A DNA stretch of 64,000 nucleotides from Texcoconibacillus texcoconensis (GCF_014202575.1 NZ_JACHHB010000007.1:62001-126000), one strand, 5' to 3'; counted from the first letter of the stretch, positions 17,232 through 27,975 are shown. The notes: generated from the letters alone by a model not told the origin. A program made the numbers and translations.

Positions 17232-17281
17232 AAGTAGTTATTCATCGGATCAATTTGAGGTCTGATGAGTAACTACTTTTT
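17232..17281 (+). terminator. Rho-independent terminator
   Basis: AAGTAGTTATTCATCGGA pairs with TCTGATGAGTAACTACTT around a short loop and runs into T residues. It ends the sirtuin-methyltransferase unit. Confidence 0.85.
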
Positions 17282-17416
17282 GTTTTGAGTGAAAAAGACT
17301 TGGAGGAAAGAAAAGGGAAGGAAGAGTACACGATTTTTCCATGATTATTTCTTCGTTCGCAGCCGATAATATGTACTGTTGGTTCACCAAAGAAAATCAA
17401 AATAGGAGGAAAAATC

Positions 17417-17629
17417 ATGACTCAACAAGTTGATACGAATAGTTTGAAAAAAGCAGAAGCAGCTTCAGCAGTGGCAAAGGATGCACTTACACAAGCAATC
17501 GAACAATCAGCAGCTGACCCAACAAGAGCCGAAGAAGCTTTAAAACAGGCTTCACAAGAGTTATTACAGTGCCAAGGTTTAGTGAGTCAAGTGCAAAACG
17601 GAATGCAAGAACAAAATCAACAACAATAA
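17417..17629 (+). CDS. Small Ala/Gln-rich helical protein
   Basis: A 70-residue protein rich in Ala and Gln, predicted to be almost wholly helical, with one Cys and a Gln-rich tail (QEQNQQQ). AGGAGG precedes the ATG. It has its own terminator and converges on two spore-coat-like genes. The composition suggests a small structural or spore-associated protein, but no family was recognised. Confidence 0.65.
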   Translation: MTQQVDTNSLKKAEAASAVAKDALTQAIEQSAADPTRAEEALKQASQELLQCQGLVSQVQNGMQEQNQQQ

Positions 17630-17649
17630 CACAAAACACTTTCATGTTT

Positions 17650-17686
17650 GGGGCTCAAAGGGGGCATAACACTTTTGAGCCCCTTT
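17650..17686. terminator. Bidirectional terminator
   Basis: GGGGCTCAAA pairs with TTTTGAGCCCC and is followed by TTT. It lies between convergent genes. Confidence 0.8.
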
Positions 17687-17689
17687 CGT

Positions 17690-18178
17690 TTACATTCTAA
17701 CAATACCATTAGCTCCAGGTGGAATAAAAACCTCCCGATATACTTCTGGTAACTTTTCTTCTGCTGGAGGTACACCAGGTTCTGGTGCTTCAGGTTGTTC
17801 TTCTTGATCATTGTTATCTAAAGGCTCTTCTTGTTGTTGTTCGGTACCTTGTTCAGGTTCTGCTTGTAGTTCTGTATTTTGTTCAGCCGGGTGTGGTGGT
17901 GCAGGTTGTTCGAATAAATCCACGGTTTGATTGTTATTGTTTCCTTGTTGAATTTGAGCGAAATTGTCGTCTTGCGGTTGTGTCATAGGTTCTTGAGGCC
18001 CATTATGTTCTCGTTGTAAATGTTGCTGCATCGTCATCATCCATTGCTGATTCGTTTCAGCGATTTGAATTAAATTGGCTAGTTGACTTTCTAAATAGGC
18101 AATTCTTTCAGATAAATGATATGAGTGAGGGTTAGGCGGTTGGTTATAGTAATAAGGTGTCTGTCCATATGGATACAT
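17690..18178 (-). CDS. Pro/Gln/Glu-rich coat-like protein
   Basis: A 162-residue low-complexity protein. It has an N-terminal Tyr/Pro-rich segment (MYPYGQTPYYYNQPP), a short coiled coil (ERIAYLESQLANLIQIAE), a long Gln/Glu/Pro-rich middle and a conserved-looking end VFIPPGANGIVRM. The composition resembles Bacillus spore-coat or exosporium proteins. The neighbour immediately upstream has the same architecture and also ends in VRM. The role is inferred from composition and pairing only. Confidence 0.6.
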   Translation of the reverse strand: MYPYGQTPYYYNQPPNPHSYHLSERIAYLESQLANLIQIAETNQQWMMTMQQHLQREHNGPQEPMTQPQDDNFAQIQQGNNNNQTVDLFEQPAPPHPAEQNTELQAEPEQGTEQQQEEPLDNNDQEEQPEAPEPGVPPAEEKLPEVYREVFIPPGANGIVRM

Positions 18179-18203
18179 GTTATATCCCCCTTGTGATAAT
18201 TTT

Positions 18204-18446
18204 TTACATACGAACGATCACGGACCCTCCACCGCTACCACCACCAGACATATTAATATTATTTTGACTATGATACATGTGCCGTAACATTTGATTGTTG
18301 TATTCAATCATGCGAATGAGCATATTTAATTGATTTTCGATATTGGCAATTCTTTGTTCTAAGTTTTGTGTTTGACCAGCGCCAGCCATTTGCTGGGTAG
18401 CGTTGTTTGGTTGCTGACCACGATACGTATTCCACTGTGGTTGCAT
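18204..18446 (-). CDS. Small coiled-coil coat-like protein
   Basis: An 80-residue protein with an N-terminal Gln/Asn-rich part, a central coiled coil (EQRIANIENQLNMLIRMIEYNNQ, given in two parts by position about 30-52) and a Gly/Ser hinge before the end VIVRM. The start is ATG 18446 behind GAGGGGG; an in-frame ATG at 18470 lacks a site. It is very likely co-transcribed with the 162-residue partner 25 bases downstream and is probably structural. Confidence 0.6.
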   Translation of the reverse strand: MQPQWNTYRGQQPNNATQQMAGAGQTQNLEQRIANIENQLNMLIRMIEYNNQMLRHMYHSQNNINMSGGGSGGGSVIVRM

Positions 18447-18629
18447 AAATAAAAAACCCCCTCGGTTCAATAGGTGTTATATTTCCCATCATACGTACAA
18501 AAAGTTGGTTCGTTCGCCTATATTCATGTGAAGAAGTGAGTACGGAGTGGAACAACAAGCTTTGTTGTAAACTTTAACACTATGTCTGTGGTAAAATTGT
18601 GAGTGACATCGCTTTAAGGAGGGAACATA

Positions 18630-19193
18630 ATGACGAACGAGTATTCCGAACGGTTTGAAAAAGCAACTTTTGCAGGAGGTTGTTTTTGGTGTATGGTATC
18701 TCCCTTTGAAGAACAACCAGGGATTCAATCAGTTATTTCCGGATATACCGGAGGTGATAAAGAAAACCCAACATATGAAGAAGTTTGTACAAATGAAACA
18801 GGCCATGTTGAAGCTGTTCAAATTACATACAATCCGGATGTTTTTTCATACGAAGCACTCTTAGACCTATTTTGGCGGCAAATCGACCCAACTGATCCAG
18901 GTGGTCAATTTAATGATCGGGGAGAATCATACAAGACGGCTATTTTTTATCATACGGATGAACAGCAGCAAAAAGCAATCGAGTCAAAAAAACAATTGGA
19001 CAAGAGTGGTCGCTTTCAAAAACCAATCGTTACCGAAATATTACCAGCGAAAGAATTTTATCCAGCTGAAGAGTACCATCAAGATTACCATAAAAAAAAT
19101 CCTTTTCACTATATGCTTTTTAAAAAAGGATCAGGAAGAGAAACATTTATTCAAACCTATTGGGGGAACGAAAATGGAAAAGAAAAACGTTGA
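18630..19193 (+). CDS. msrA: Peptide methionine-S-sulfoxide reductase MsrA
   Basis: Reduces the S epimer of methionine sulfoxide in proteins. The active-site motif AGGCFWC gives catalytic Cys18, followed by Cys21. The conserved [14 protein letters not shown] and [13 protein letters not shown] segments are intact. Length is 187 residues. A GGAGG ribosome site precedes the ATG. The 3' end overlaps msrB by 20 bases, so the two are translationally coupled. A second msrA is encoded at 52117. Confidence 0.95.
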   Translation: MTNEYSERFEKATFAGGCFWCMVSPFEEQPGIQSVISGYTGGDKENPTYEEVCTNETGHVEAVQITYNPDVFSYEALLDLFWRQIDPTDPGGQFNDRGESYKTAIFYHTDEQQQKAIESKKQLDKSGRFQKPIVTEILPAKEFYPAEEYHQDYHKKNPFHYMLFKKGSGRETFIQTYWGNENGKEKR

Positions 19194-19593
19194 TGAATTG
19201 ACAGAGATACAGTACGAAGTGACACAAAATAATGGAACGGAAGCACCATTTAAAAATGAGTATTGGAACTTTTTTGAGGATGGTTTATATGTAGATGTTT
19301 TATCAGGCGTTCCGTTATTTCACTCAAAAGATAAATTTGAATCTTCTTGTGGTTGGCCGAGTTTCACAAAGCCACTTTCTGAAGGCCTTGTGAGTGAACA
19401 CGAAGACTTCTCACATTTTATGATACGTACGGAAGTTCGAAGTGTATCAAGTGATGCCCATTTAGGACATGTGTTTAATGACGGCCCGAAACCGACCGGC
19501 TTAAGATATTGCATCAATTCTGCAGCTCTTCATTTCATTTCAAAGGATCGGTTGCAAGAGGAAGGATATGGAGAATACTTGTCCCATTTTTAA
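19174..19593 (+). CDS. msrB: Peptide methionine-R-sulfoxide reductase MsrB
   Basis: Reduces the R epimer of protein methionine sulfoxide. Starts at ATG 19174 inside the end of msrA. Length is 139 residues. The catalytic Cys113 lies in RYCINSAAL and the resolving Cys59 in SSCGWPSF. The two CxxC zinc pairs of some MsrB proteins are absent, so this is the metal-free type, as in B. subtilis. The [12 protein letters not shown] motif is intact. Confidence 0.95.
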   Translation: MEKKNVDELTEIQYEVTQNNGTEAPFKNEYWNFFEDGLYVDVLSGVPLFHSKDKFESSCGWPSFTKPLSEGLVSEHEDFSHFMIRTEVRSVSSDAHLGHVFNDGPKPTGLRYCINSAALHFISKDRLQEEGYGEYLSHF

Positions 19594-19596
19594 AGC

Positions 19597-19655
19597 AAAA
19601 AAAAGGCTGTGCAGTGATTGAAGGCAAATCCTTCATTCTGCACAGCTCATTTTTT
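19597..19655. terminator. Bidirectional terminator, msrB / ABC-class ATPase
   Basis: GGCTGTGCAG...CTGCACAGC with an inner ATTGAAGG/CCTTCAT pairing is flanked by A and T runs on both sides. Confidence 0.88.
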
Positions 19656-21339
19656 AACTAAAGCGATTGATTGCAGCAGCTACCTCTAACTTTCGAGGAA
19701 GTGCGAGGTCACCTGGGTGTTGGTCACGAAATGGTGATATGTCATCTAAGCGATGATCTCCTATTCGTTCATATAATTCATCAAGCGTATCGTTGAGTGA
19801 CATGGATGAAAACTTCTTTGTTTTGGCGATTTTTTTAAGTATTAAAGCGATAGCCTGAGTCTGACTTGAATCAATAAGTTGTTCAACCATCGAAAGATTA
19901 ATATCAGAGTAGCCAAAACGAATGTGGTGAAGTCCTTTAGCATCCACTTTCTCTTTGTTGCCAAGTTGTTTTTTGAATCGATGCATAGGAAGGGAACGAT
20001 TTTGCTCAATACTGGAAAATGAGCTAGATTCGACATTACGATGATCTTTTTCTTCACTAGCGATGACTTTCGCTTTTTCAGTTACATCGTAAGGTTTATA
20101 TTCATCAAGCATAATAACGTGATCAGCAACGTTAAAATAATCACCTGATCCACCGATGACGAGAATTGTAGATACGTCTAACTCTTCATATAAAGCACGA
20201 ACGTTATCGATAAATGGTGTGATCGGCTCTTTATCTTTACTTACAAGTTTTTGCATCCGTCCGTCACGAATCATGAAGTTGGTTGCACTCGTGTCTTCAT
20301 CAATAAGCAGTGTCTTTGATCCAATTTCTAATGCTTCGAGAATGTTAGCTGCTTGTGATGTACTGCCACTGGCATCTTCACTATCAAAATCAGATGTTGA
20401 TTTTTGAAACGGTAAATTTGCAATAAAAGGAGAAATATTAACATTTCTCACTGATCGCCCATCTTCTGAACGCACTTTAAAGGCCGAATCATCGGTGATG
20501 ACATATTCGCGCCCATCTTCTGCGATATGATTGTATACACCTCTTTCTATTGCTTGCAGCAATGTACTTTTCCCGTGATAACCTCCACCTATAATTAAAG
20601 ATACGCCCTTTGGAATCGCCATACCGGTTAGTGAAGTTCCAGTTGATAGTGGGATCGTCACTTCAAAGTTTTTCGGTGATTGAAAGCGGATCACGTGATC
20701 TCCTTTTAATGGTTTGTTGCTCACACCACTTTCTCGTGGTAAGAGCGACTGGTTAGCAACGAAAGCGACATAACCATGCTTTTTTAAATAAGTGCGGATC
20801 TCCATTTGTTCATCCATTAATGTGATGTGTTCGTGTAAACGTTCTTTTGAGTAGGATTGTGTTGCTTGACGGATGATCGTAGGAATGGCTTCACACAATA
20901 ACCTTGCCGCTTCACTACCGAGAATTTTCCGACCTTGTGCAGGTAGGCCAATAGAAAGACGAATATCCATTTGTTGTTCATCGATCTTAACGGCGGATCG
21001 TTCTAGTATTTCTTGACCAGGAGAGTCATTTTTTATTAATCCACTTTTACCAGTCCCTTTTTTGCGGTGGTTCTCAGAGTGAATAGCATGAGCGACTTCA
21101 CGCGCAAAGAAATCCTCAGTAGCAATGAGTTGGTGTTTTTTTGAAAACCATTCCTTTTTAAGTCCACTTATATGATGGTCAATGATGAGGCGAATGCGTG
21201 ACGGCGCAGCGAAAGGGTCTCCTTGTACATAATCAATATGTAAAGTGAAATCTTTATGATTGTAAGTACCATGAATGTCTTTATAAGCTTTGTATCCTTT
21301 TCCATCTAATTGTTGCAATTGTTTTTTTAATTGTTGCAT
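19654..21339 (-). CDS. Predicted ABC-class P-loop ATPase
   Basis: Cytosolic 561-residue member of the uncharacterised family annotated as predicted ATPase of the ABC class. It has a Walker A-like GGGYHGKST (about 251-259), an ABC signature-like stretch SGSTSQAANILEALE followed by Walker B LLIDEDTSATNFM, and a second conserved segment VIGGSGDYFNVADHVIMLDEY. No membrane segments are seen. The start is taken as ATG 21339 with AGAGGTG nine bases upstream; a GTG at 21351 overlaps that site. The function of the family is not established. Confidence 0.85.
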   Translation of the reverse strand: MQQLKKQLQQLDGKGYKAYKDIHGTYNHKDFTLHIDYVQGDPFAAPSRIRLIIDHHISGLKKEWFSKKHQLIATEDFFAREVAHAIHSENHRKKGTGKSGLIKNDSPGQEILERSAVKIDEQQMDIRLSIGLPAQGRKILGSEAARLLCEAIPTIIRQATQSYSKERLHEHITLMDEQMEIRTYLKKHGYVAFVANQSLLPRESGVSNKPLKGDHVIRFQSPKNFEVTIPLSTGTSLTGMAIPKGVSLIIGGGYHGKSTLLQAIERGVYNHIAEDGREYVITDDSAFKVRSEDGRSVRNVNISPFIANLPFQKSTSDFDSEDASGSTSQAANILEALEIGSKTLLIDEDTSATNFMIRDGRMQKLVSKDKEPITPFIDNVRALYEELDVSTILVIGGSGDYFNVADHVIMLDEYKPYDVTEKAKVIASEEKDHRNVESSSFSSIEQNRSLPMHRFKKQLGNKEKVDAKGLHHIRFGYSDINLSMVEQLIDSSQTQAIALILKKIAKTKKFSSMSLNDTLDELYERIGDHRLDDISPFRDQHPGDLALPRKLEVAAAINRFS

Positions 21340-21610
21340 TGGTCCGTTCACCTCTTTCTAAAATTCATCCGTTAAAAGTATATTATAAAATCATTAGAAA
21401 CGAAAATAACCGTTATTTTGATCTAGTCTCAGATTCTCACAATTTCGTTGTGTGATTTCATTTACACACGCTCTTTCTTAGCTAGGACATTTTAATCATG
21501 AAATTGACTAAAAAGGGAACGCTACGGAGGTAATCAATTCGAATATGGCTCGTGGATCGCGAATCGCAGACACTAAAATATCATCTTACAAATGAGCAGG
21601 TGAATGAACG

Positions 21611-24600
21611 ATGAATGTATCTGATTTTTCAATTCAACGGCCTAAATTTACAGTCGTTATCATGATTTTATTGATTTTGTTAGGGACAGTTTCATTTACA
21701 AGGTTGCCACTTCAGCTGTTTCCTGATATTGAAGCACCTGTAGCGGCAGTAGCAACAAGTTACCCAGGTGCTGGCCCAGAGGAAGTATTAAATGATATTA
21801 CGGATCCTTTAGAACGAGATTTATCAACGATATCGGGTCTTAATAATATATCGTCACAATCGATTGAAGGCTCATCGATGATTATTTTAGAGTTTTCATG
21901 GGATATGTCCATCAGAGATATAGAAAATGAAATTGTCACTACGATTAACCAAACAAATCTTCCTGACGGAGCGAATACGCCAGCATTTTTACGCTTTGAC
22001 CCGTCAATGATGCCGAATGTTCAATTGGCTGTCTCTTCAGATGAAGATGATGTGACAGCATTTCAAGACTTAGTTTTTGACCTTCAAAGGGAACTAACGA
22101 GAGTTCAAGGAGTTGCTGATATTTCTGAATCAGGATCTCTCATTGAAAATTATGAAGTGACCCTTGATCAAGAAAGCCTTGAAGATGCAGGAACAACGCA
22201 GGATCAAGTTGTACAAACGATTCAAAGTCATAACATAACAATGCCAGGGGGGATCATCCGAAACGGTGAGAGGAATATAACAACTCGTGTGATGAGCGAA
22301 CTCACTTCGGCTGAGGATATCGAAGAATTGGTTATCGGTATTGACCGGGAAAGCGGTGAGCAAATTGTCATAGGGGACATCGCAACTGTATCTTTAGAAA
22401 CAGAAGCACAGGAAGTGATTACTCGTCTGAACCAGGAGCCAGCTTTACAATTAAGCATGTCACAAGAGTCAGATGCAAACACGACCCAAGTTTCTAATGC
22501 TTTAAATGATCGCCTTAATGAACTATTAGCCGAAGAGCAATATGCAGATCTGTATGTCGCCACTTTATATGATGAAGGTGAGTTTATTCAAGAAGCGGTG
22601 GATAATGTTTTGCTTGCGATCACCTCCGGTGGTGTATTAGCGATGGTCGTTTTATTTGCATTTCTTAGAAACTTAAAAACACCGCTTATTATTGGTATTG
22701 CGATCCCATTTTCAATCATCGTGACCTTTGCGTTATTTTTCTTTACCGATATCAGCTTAAATATGCTGACATTAGGTGGTCTTGCTCTCGGGATCGGGAT
22801 GATCGTTGATAATTCGATTGTTGTTGTTGAAAACATTTTCCGTCACCTTTCAATGAAAAAGGAACCGAAACAGGCAGCTAGCGAGGGAACGAAAGAAGTG
22901 GCAGGTGCAATAACAGCATCGACGTTAACGACAGCTTCTGTATTTTTGCCGATGGTTTTTGTTACTGGAATGGTTGGAGACTTATTTGTCCCTCTTTCTT
23001 TAGCGGTCACATTTAGTTTATTTGCGTCTTTATTTGTTGCGCTTACTGTTGTGCCAATGGTCGCAAGCAGGTTGTTAAAAATGCCAAGAGAAAATAGAGA
23101 AGAAATTCGTCAAGAATCTCGATTTATTCAGTTTATGGAACAATCTGGTCATTGGGGTGACACTCGCTTTTCTTATTGCTGGAGGTGTAGGACTCACAAC
23201 GGTCGGGGTCGATTTTTTGCCAGATACAGATGAAGGAACATTTATGATTGATGTTGAGTTGGAAGAGGGAATGAACTTACGTAGAACAGATGAAACTGTA
23301 ACGAAAATTGAAGATATTCTTGACGAGTACGATGAAATTGAAAACTACTTGAGTACGGTTGGCTCAGGAGCACAAGCCTTTATGGGAGCTGGTGCGACGA
23401 GCAACACAGCTGAAATCATGGTGAATTTAGTCCCGGGAGCGGAGCGAAATATATCTACAAGTGAATTTTCCGAATCGATAGAACGAGATATTACCAATAC
23501 AGCAAGTGAAGCGGACATTCAAATTAGCCAATCTGCACAAGCGGGAATTGGCGGTGAGGCAAATACTGTTGTGTTTAATATTAACGATCCGAATAAAAAA
23601 CGCCTAGAAGAGACGAGTGAAGAAATTGTTGAAAAACTCGAAGAGGAAAATATAATTCGTGATGTACAAGCAAGCATTGAAGAGACAAGCACTGAGCTAC
23701 AAGTCGTTATCGATAAAGGTGCTGCCCAACAGGAAGGATTGGTGCCAGCGCAGATCGCAGAAACCGTAAATCAAATTACGAACGGACAAACGGCTACGAC
23801 CATCCAAACAGAAGATCAAGAAATATATGAAGTGATTGTCCGTTATCACGATGAAACGTTAGAAAGTCAAGAGAATTTTGAAAGGGTAAGCATCCAAAAC
23901 CAAGATGGGGAATACATCGTGCTATCTGATGTGGCAAAGATTGAAGAAGGAGAAGGACCAATTACAATTAACCGATCAGACATGGTGGAATCTATAGAAT
24001 TTGAGGTAACTTATACATCCTCGAGTCATTTAGGTGAAGTTTCAACGCTCATCGAGGAAGTGATTGATGACATCGAGTTAGCAGATGAAGCAGAGTTTGT
24101 ATTTGGCGGCGATCAAGAAATGATGGAAGAAGCAATGGAAAATTTAATAATGGCTTTAGGTCTAGGTATTGTGATTATTTACCTCGTGATGACTGCTCAG
24201 TTTGAATCATTCAAGTTTCCTTTTGTCATCATGTTCACAGTTCCATTCTTTGTCATTGGTGTGATGTTATCTTTAGTTATGACACAAACTCCCGTCAGTA
24301 TCATGTCTTTTATGGGTGTGATTGTTTTAGCAGGTATTGTCGTCAACAATGCGATCGTGTTAGTCGATTATATAAACAAGAAAAAAGAAGCCGGTATGCA
24401 CAGTTATGAAGCGATTATCGATGGAGTCAAGGATCGAACGCGTCCAATTATCATCACAGCTTTAACGACGATTTTGGGTGTTGTTCCTCTTGCGATAGGA
24501 ATGGGTGAAGGTACTGAAATTCAACAGCCAATTGGTATCGTGATTATTGGTGGTTTAATTAGTAGTACTTTACTAACTTTGTTTGTGATTCCTGTTATTT

Positions 24601-24716
24601 ACAGCTTGTTTGATCCAACTACACGAAATATAAACAAAAAATATATGACACCCGATGGGGAAATTATTTATGCAAGGGATTTAATGAAAAAGGATAGAGA
24701 TAATGAAAATGACTGA
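21611..24716 (+). pseudogene. swrC: RND efflux pump (SwrC/AcrB type), frameshifted
   Basis: Proton-driven RND transporter related to B. subtilis SwrC/YerP (surfactin self-resistance), split into two frames. The first 540-codon ORF covers helix 1, the porter part (SYPGAGPEEV, TDPLERDL) and helices 2-6 (LALGIGMIVDNSIVVVENI), then goes out of frame near 23145. The second (from about 23157) resumes at helix 7 and runs through FLPDTDEGTF and IVVNNAIVLVDYINKKKEAG to the C-terminus. Compared with SwrC, about 10 residues are missing at the join, so a small deletion caused the shift. It is probably inactive unless this is a sequencing error. Confidence 0.85.
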
Positions 24717-24779
24717 TTACCCCACTTTCACAAGAGCGTCCTTTGACCAACAATGACCCACATAAAGAACTTCTAAAAC

Positions 24780-24816
24780 TCCGAGGTGAGTGTTTGACTC
24801 ATCTCGGTTTATTTTT
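24780..24816 (+). terminator. Rho-independent terminator
   Basis: CCGAGGTGAGT/ACTCATCTCGG with loop GTTTG is followed by TTTATTTTT. It ends the RND transcript. Confidence 0.85.
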
Positions 24817-24926
24817 GAATCATTTAATGAGCAGCATTGTAATCATATTGTAAAAAAAATAAGCTTGCTAACATAAAACATTTACGATAAAACTAAATAG
24901 TAGCGAAAATAAAAAAGGTGATAATT

Positions 24927-26057
24927 ATGACAACTAAAATGCAGAAATGGATTCTTTTTGCTATGACCTTCATTGTAGCTTTCTATATCGATCATCAACA
25001 AACGTATGGCCAAGCTAAAAACGGAGAATTACATAGTGAAGCAGCAATTGTAATGGACCAAGCAACTGGGGAAATCGTTTATAAGCAAAATGATCAAAAG
25101 TCAATGTATCCTGCAAGTATTACAAAAATCGTGACAGCGATCATTGCTATTGAACAAGCTAATCTGAACGAAAAAGTAACGGTAAGTCGAGATGCTGTTC
25201 ATGTTAATGGAAGTCGTGTTTACTTAGAAGAAGGAGAAGAGCTTCCGTTAAAACAGCTTATACAAGGCTTAATGATTAACTCAGGAAATGATGCGGCGAT
25301 AGCTATTGCAGAACACATCGATGGATCTGTCGAATCATTTGCGGACAGAATGAATAATTTTGTTGAGTTCAACCTTGGTTTAGAAGATACACATTTTACA
25401 AATCCACACGGTCTGTTTGAGGAAGATCACGTAACAACAGCTCGCGATATGGCGAAAATTACTGCATATGCAATGGAAGATGATACGTTTAGAGATGTTG
25501 TCTCGACAAAGACATTAGAATGGAATGCAGAAGGCTGGGAAACAACGCTATATAATAGCCAACAGCTATTGTGGCGTTATGATGGGGTTAATGGTGTGAA
25601 AAATGGTTATGTACGGAAATCAGGGTATACGCTTGTCACAACAGCTGAAAAAGACGGGACAGAAGTGGTGGTTGTGACATTAAATTCACCATCAAAGGCA
25701 CATTCAAATCAAGATACAAAGCAACTTTTGGATGAAAGCTTTGATCGTTTTAAAACTGAATGGATTCAGCTACCGTCATTTCCTCATCCATTAAGGTTAG
25801 AATATGATATGCCAGATGCTTATCCAGTCACTAAGCATGTTGAGGAAGAATTGACTGCACATTTAAAAGACAATGGCACGCTTATCGTAAGGGATGTGGA
25901 TAAGCAAATCAAAGATGTAGCGAAATTTAATGAAAATAAACCTTTAATTCTCCCAGGTCTATATGGTGAGGACTTATCGATTGAATCATGGCTGGACCTA
26001 AGACCTCAGTGGTGGCAAACAATAGTGTTAAATCGTATAGGGAAATATAGATCGTGA
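24927..26057 (+). CDS. D-alanyl-D-alanine carboxypeptidase (DacF-like, S11)
   Basis: Low-molecular-mass penicillin-binding protein of 376 residues that trims D-Ala from peptidoglycan stem peptides. An N-terminal signal sequence (about 5-22) is followed by the SxxK motif S64-ITK67, then S119-G-N121 and a third motif KNG in place of the usual KTG (VKNGYVRKSG). A C-terminal domain follows as in DacF. The start is ATG 24927, nine bases after the upstream GTG and downstream of AAAAAAGG. It is transcribed alone, with a strong terminator. Confidence 0.88.
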   Translation: MTTKMQKWILFAMTFIVAFYIDHQQTYGQAKNGELHSEAAIVMDQATGEIVYKQNDQKSMYPASITKIVTAIIAIEQANLNEKVTVSRDAVHVNGSRVYLEEGEELPLKQLIQGLMINSGNDAAIAIAEHIDGSVESFADRMNNFVEFNLGLEDTHFTNPHGLFEEDHVTTARDMAKITAYAMEDDTFRDVVSTKTLEWNAEGWETTLYNSQQLLWRYDGVNGVKNGYVRKSGYTLVTTAEKDGTEVVVVTLNSPSKAHSNQDTKQLLDESFDRFKTEWIQLPSFPHPLRLEYDMPDAYPVTKHVEEELTAHLKDNGTLIVRDVDKQIKDVAKFNENKPLILPGLYGEDLSIESWLDLRPQWWQTIVLNRIGKYRS

Positions 26058-26060
26058 TAA

Positions 26061-26112
26061 AATAAAAAAGCTGGCTTGAGGCATTACTCATCAAGCCAGC
26101 TTTTTTATTTTT
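26061..26112 (+). terminator. Rho-independent terminator
   Basis: AAAAAGCTGGCTTGA pairs with TCAAGCCAGCTTTTT and a T-rich tail follows. It can act in both directions. Confidence 0.93.
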
Positions 26113-26217
26113 CTAGACACTCAGACATATCATTATCAAAATGTTATCATTTATGATATGAACGTAATGGATCACCATTCATCACCTTTAATGCAGCAAA
26201 GAGGAGGGGAAAAACAG

Positions 26218-27393
26218 ATGGAATGGGCCAAATTCATATTTAACAAATTCTTTTTTGTCGGCTCATTATTAGTAGCAGCGATGTTTATCGTGATTGCTCT
26301 GGCTGTACATATATGGCAAACGACCGATGAAGGGAAATTACCAGCTAAAACAGCTGTCATTTTGCACGCTGTCAATAACAACCTCGTTTCTCTTGATATC
26401 GATATCCAACCTCCTCAATTTCTTTCAAGAAGTAGTGGAGGAGGAAACCCTCTATTGGTTGAAGAACGTTACGTTCCAGTCAAGGATGATGGTCAAATTC
26501 CAGTGAGAATGTATCGCCCTCAAGGGGAAGGACCATTTCCTGTCATTTTATATTATCATGGCGGTGCGTTTATGGAAGGATACGGAAATATTGAGACTCA
26601 TGATAATATTGTTCGTTCACTAGCTGCTCGTACACAAAGTGTTGTTATTTCTGTTGGGTATCGCTTGGCGCCTGATTACGTGTTTCCTACTGCTGTAGAG
26701 GACAGTTATGCGGCACTTCTTTGGGCGAAAGAACACGCTGAAGATTTTCAAGGAGATCCCAGTTCAATTGCTGTAGCTGGGGATAGTGCAGGCGGAAATT
26801 TAGCAACGGTTACTGCAATGATGTCTAGGGACCGCAATGGACCAGACTTAACAGCGCAAGTATTATTTTATCCTTTAACGACTTTTCGTGATATTGAATT
26901 AGAATCACGTGAAATTTACGATAGTGGTTATTATTTTTTATCTAGACAAGTCATGTATCTTGCACGCGATTTATATACACCAAATGAAATGATGCGATCG
27001 AATCCATATACATCACCATTACATGCCGACGACCTATCTGGATTGCCCCCAGCCCTAGTAATTACTGCTGAATTTGATCCTTTACGTGATGAAGGAGAAA
27101 AATATGCGCAAAAGTTGGCAGACGATGAAGTACCGGTGCAGGCAACAAGGTATCGTGGTGTGATGCACGGTTTCATTTCTCTTTATGAAATTATGCAAAG
27201 CGGACGTTACGGTCTTCAAGAAGCTTCAGCTTTTTTACGGCAAGCACAAGAAGGTGAAATTGAACAAATGCCGTATCAGTTACAAGTCAGACAACCGCCA
27301 CAAGGCATGGATAGAGCGCGCGAACAAGCTGAAGCTTTTGCAATTGCCGCTTATTTATTAGGCCGTACTGGAGTTGACATTTTTCGGCGATAA
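26218..27393 (+). CDS. Membrane-anchored alpha/beta hydrolase, HSL-type esterase
   Basis: Hormone-sensitive-lipase-family carboxylesterase of 391 residues. An N-terminal membrane helix (about 12-33) is followed by the oxyanion motif YYHGGAFMEG, the nucleophile elbow GDSAGGN, EFDPLRDEG for the Asp and MHGF for the His, so the triad is complete. The start is ATG 26218 behind GAGGAGGGG; an in-frame ATG at 26158 lacks a site. The C-terminal tail (about 345-391) is an extra helical segment. The substrate is unknown. Confidence 0.88.
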   Translation: MEWAKFIFNKFFFVGSLLVAAMFIVIALAVHIWQTTDEGKLPAKTAVILHAVNNNLVSLDIDIQPPQFLSRSSGGGNPLLVEERYVPVKDDGQIPVRMYRPQGEGPFPVILYYHGGAFMEGYGNIETHDNIVRSLAARTQSVVISVGYRLAPDYVFPTAVEDSYAALLWAKEHAEDFQGDPSSIAVAGDSAGGNLATVTAMMSRDRNGPDLTAQVLFYPLTTFRDIELESREIYDSGYYFLSRQVMYLARDLYTPNEMMRSNPYTSPLHADDLSGLPPALVITAEFDPLRDEGEKYAQKLADDEVPVQATRYRGVMHGFISLYEIMQSGRYGLQEASAFLRQAQEGEIEQMPYQLQVRQPPQGMDRAREQAEAFAIAAYLLGRTGVDIFRR

Positions 27394-27415
27394 ACCTATT
27401 TAAAGAGGTGGATAA

Positions 27416-27925
27416 ATGAAGGCGCTAAAAATGATTAAAGGATTTTCTATATTACAATTTCTAATTATAATCGTCTATTTTTTGTATTTGTTTTACATTG
27501 GCGTGTTTTGGGGGTGGAACGAACCCCTTGTATTAAATGTGATTTCCGATAGTATTTTTCTTTTTCTCATCCCGGCCAGTTACGGACTTTGGAACAGGAA
27601 AGTTTGGGGTTGGTGGATGACGGTAGTCATTTATGTTCAATTAATTTTTGCAAAAGGGATGACTTTTTTAAGTATTTGGTTCATGAATGCTTTTGGTTTG
27701 AATCCTGAACCGTTTGGTGCCGAGTCGATCCTTATTGATATCATCGAAATGTTCGTATACATCGGAATTGTCGTTATGTTTTTCCTTCATTCAATACGCA
27801 AACAATTTCCGCACAAGAAGCGTTTTTCAACGCTTTTAGGACGTACTATTGCCATTTCAATCTTTTTATATATTGTTTATTTTGCTGTAATGACAATCGG
27901 TGTCATGGAATTTCTTTTGGGATGA
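27416..27925 (+). CDS. Hypothetical four-helix membrane protein
   Basis: Protein of 169 residues with about four hydrophobic helices (about 12-33, 43-60, 68-92, 104-127) plus a hydrophobic C-terminus. It starts 23 bases after the esterase stop behind AAGAGGTGG and is probably co-transcribed with it. No motif or family was recognised. Confidence 0.65.
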   Translation: MKALKMIKGFSILQFLIIIVYFLYLFYIGVFWGWNEPLVLNVISDSIFLFLIPASYGLWNRKVWGWWMTVVIYVQLIFAKGMTFLSIWFMNAFGLNPEPFGAESILIDIIEMFVYIGIVVMFFLHSIRKQFPHKKRFSTLLGRTIAISIFLYIVYFAVMTIGVMEFLLG

Positions 27926-27975
27926 GCAAAACAAAGAATGAGTTAATTCGTTTGTAAAAAACATAATAAAAAAGA

